DNA from: CAUZIZ01 sp965222655
GTDB taxonomy: Bacteria; Acidobacteriota; UBA6911; RPQK01; JAJDTT01
NCBI GenBank assembly: GCA_965222655.1
Contig: CBDCUP010000003.1
Location: 620,001 to 684,000 of the forward strand
DNA length: 64,000 nucleotides
Direction: 5' to 3'
The first letter of the stretch is position 1, and each line of letters opens with the position of its first letter. The notes below the pieces were generated by a model that was given only the letters and a program-made list of their open reading frames with translations, did not search any database and was not told the DNA's origin. The position numbers were made by a program, and so were the translations under genes. This document shows, piece after piece, positions 62,922 through 64,000 of this stretch.

Positions 62922-63377
62922 ATGAATGACGAGAACGAACCAGGTGGATTCAAGATCAAGGATCGACGTCTCTTCAACGAAGAAGGGAACTTGAGGTCGG
63001 AGGCTCCGGAAGAGGAAGATCGGCCCTCGGCCGCCCCCACGGCAGCCGAACCCGCGGCAGCGGAGCCGAGCTCACTTCATACCGACACCCCCGCCCCGGA
63101 AACTAGCAGCCATGGTGGAGCCCCACCCATGGATTTTTCCTCCTTCGTGCTCTCGCTCGCGACAACCGGGATGGTTCATCTGGGTGAAATCGTCGACCCC
63201 GCCACTGGACAGAAGCGGGAGAATCTCGATGGCGCCAAGCAATTGATAGAGATTCTCTCCCTGCTCAAGGAAAAGACACAGGGTAACCTGGCCGCCGAAG
63301 AGGCCCAACTACTCGAAGGGCTCCTCCACGAGCTCCGATTGAGCTTCCTGGGGAAGACCAAAACGATTCGACTATAG
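62922..63377 (+). CDS. DUF1844 family protein
   Basis: A 151-residue cytosolic protein. The first 65 residues are charged and Ala/Pro/Glu-rich. The DUF1844 core follows: MDFSSFVLSLATTGMVHLGEI, NLDGAKQLIEILSLLKEKTQGNL and EAQLLEGLLHELRLSFL. The function of the family is unknown and it is common in Acidobacteriota and Deltaproteobacteria. ATG 62922 has GGGAGGA upstream. Confidence 0.87.
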   Translation: MNDENEPGGFKIKDRRLFNEEGNLRSEAPEEEDRPSAAPTAAEPAAAEPSSLHTDTPAPETSSHGGAPPMDFSSFVLSLATTGMVHLGEIVDPATGQKRENLDGAKQLIEILSLLKEKTQGNLAAEEAQLLEGLLHELRLSFLGKTKTIRL

Positions 63378-63482
63378 ACCGGAGCGGGCTCGCCACAAAC
63401 GTTGGAGCATTGATGTTCCAGTGGCCCCGGAGGCGCCCCAACTTGCGCCGCCGTCACGAAAAGCTGAGATAGACCGAACTGG

Positions 63483-64000
63483 ATGAGAGTCACCTTTCTT
63501 GGAACGGGTACCTCAAGAGGTGTTCCTGTCATTGGTTGTCAATGTCGGGTCTGTCGGTCCTCTGATCCAAGAAACCACCGCCTACGCACCTCAGTCCTTT
63601 TGGAAAGCCAGGCGAGTATCATCGTCGATGCCTCGGTAGATTTCCGCAACCAGGTGCTCCGCTATGGAGTCAAGCGGTTGGATGCCCTGTTGTTTACTCA
63701 CTCCCACGTAGACCACATCCTGGGTTTGGACGATGTCTACCCTTTCAACATCTGGTCTGGCAAGCGTATCCCCGCCTATGGGAGTAAGGAGACCTTGAGG
63801 GAGATCAAGCTTACTTTTCGGCACCTTTTCGAGGAGCGGGCCTACCCGGGGGTCTCCGAGATTGATCTGGTGCCGATCGAAGGGACGTTGCGGATCGGCG
63901 ATCTGGATCTGGAGCCCATCGAGGTTCTCCACGGGCAGCTTCCGGTGCTGGGTTTTCGAGTTGGCTCCTTCGCCTATGTCACCGATGTCAGCCACATACC
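63483..64000 (+). CDS. PhnP-like MBL-fold metallo-hydrolase, partial (3' end outside window)
   Basis: The frame is open from ATG 63483 to the window end, 172 codons. It starts MRVTFLGTGTSRGVPVIGC, followed by CxxC (QCRVC), RLRTS, IIVDASVDFR and the metal-binding THSHVDHILGLDD. This matches the PhnP/YcbJ-like branch of metallo-beta-lactamase hydrolases, which act on cyclic or small phosphate esters. The C-terminal His residues lie beyond the window. Confidence 0.88.
   Translation, partial: MRVTFLGTGTSRGVPVIGCQCRVCRSSDPRNHRLRTSVLLESQASIIVDASVDFRNQVLRYGVKRLDALLFTHSHVDHILGLDDVYPFNIWSGKRIPAYGSKETLREIKLTFRHLFEERAYPGVSEIDLVPIEGTLRIGDLDLEPIEVLHGQLPVLGFRVGSFAYVTDVSHI

Noticed and set aside
1..64000. 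CRISPR arrays or prophage genes
   Set aside because: No evenly spaced short direct repeats with unique spacers, and no integrase, terminase or capsid-like proteins were found.

Overview
The window looks like a chromosomal segment of a free-living, probably Gram-negative bacterium of the Acidobacteriota type. The clues are a secreted protein of the VWFA-related acidobacterial family (16638-17660), moderately high GC, lipoprotein and Tat-exported sugar enzymes, a B12-dependent mutase and a SufBCDSU iron-sulfur operon led by an Rrf2 regulator. This is inference from family content; no rRNA is present to settle it.

Layout. 1-631: end of a PHP-domain phosphoesterase gene. 674-1534: pheA. 1564-5982: a housekeeping operon rpmH-rnpA-yidD-yidC-jag-like-mnmE, convergent with 6078-10658 (parB, parA with a parS site just upstream, rsmG, mnmG). 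This resembles the gene set often found near the replication origin, but dnaA is absent. 10764-14542: small hypothetical gene, methylmalonyl-CoA mutase catalytic subunit, moeA and moaC. 14899-17660: sppA and the divergent VWA protein. 17710-24195: SUF operon (Rrf2 regulator, sufB, sufC, sufD, sufS, sufU, SufT-like), then glmS. 26254-29348: a convergent pair of a flavin-dependent halogenase-like enzyme and a free-standing amino-acid adenylation enzyme, the main candidate for specialised metabolism.

29558-33101: DUF192 protein, TPR lipoprotein and secreted lactonase. 33158-34821 is a scarred accessory stretch: two truncated genes tail to tail, a DUF2911-like protein, and a very highly folded RNA-like segment that resembles a HEARO/omega-RNA transposable element lacking its nuclease gene. 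34822-43565: exported glycosidase-like protein, two Asp-box sialidase-like lipoproteins, pirin, OsmC, a VapBC-type toxin-antitoxin pair and an SSS transporter. 43825-50001: small basic protein, Tat-exported Gfo/Idh oxidoreductase, two methyltransferases, GH32/43-like protein and a secreted nitrilase. 50100-50175: tRNA-Ala(GGC). 50196-58083: PpiD-like foldase and the divergent cell-shape operon mreBCD-mrdA-rodA. An intact IS4-family element with 9-bp target duplication (58185-59636) sits right behind a promoter and splits it from rng-mazG. The window ends with a DUF1844 gene and a partial PhnP-like metallo-hydrolase.

Mobile or repeated DNA includes the IS, a 183-bp MITE with 24-bp inverted ends (62701-62883) plus a solitary end (24311-24328), two copies of a 175-187-bp long palindromic repeat (7804-7978 and 43567-43753), and the HEARO-like element (34507-34730).
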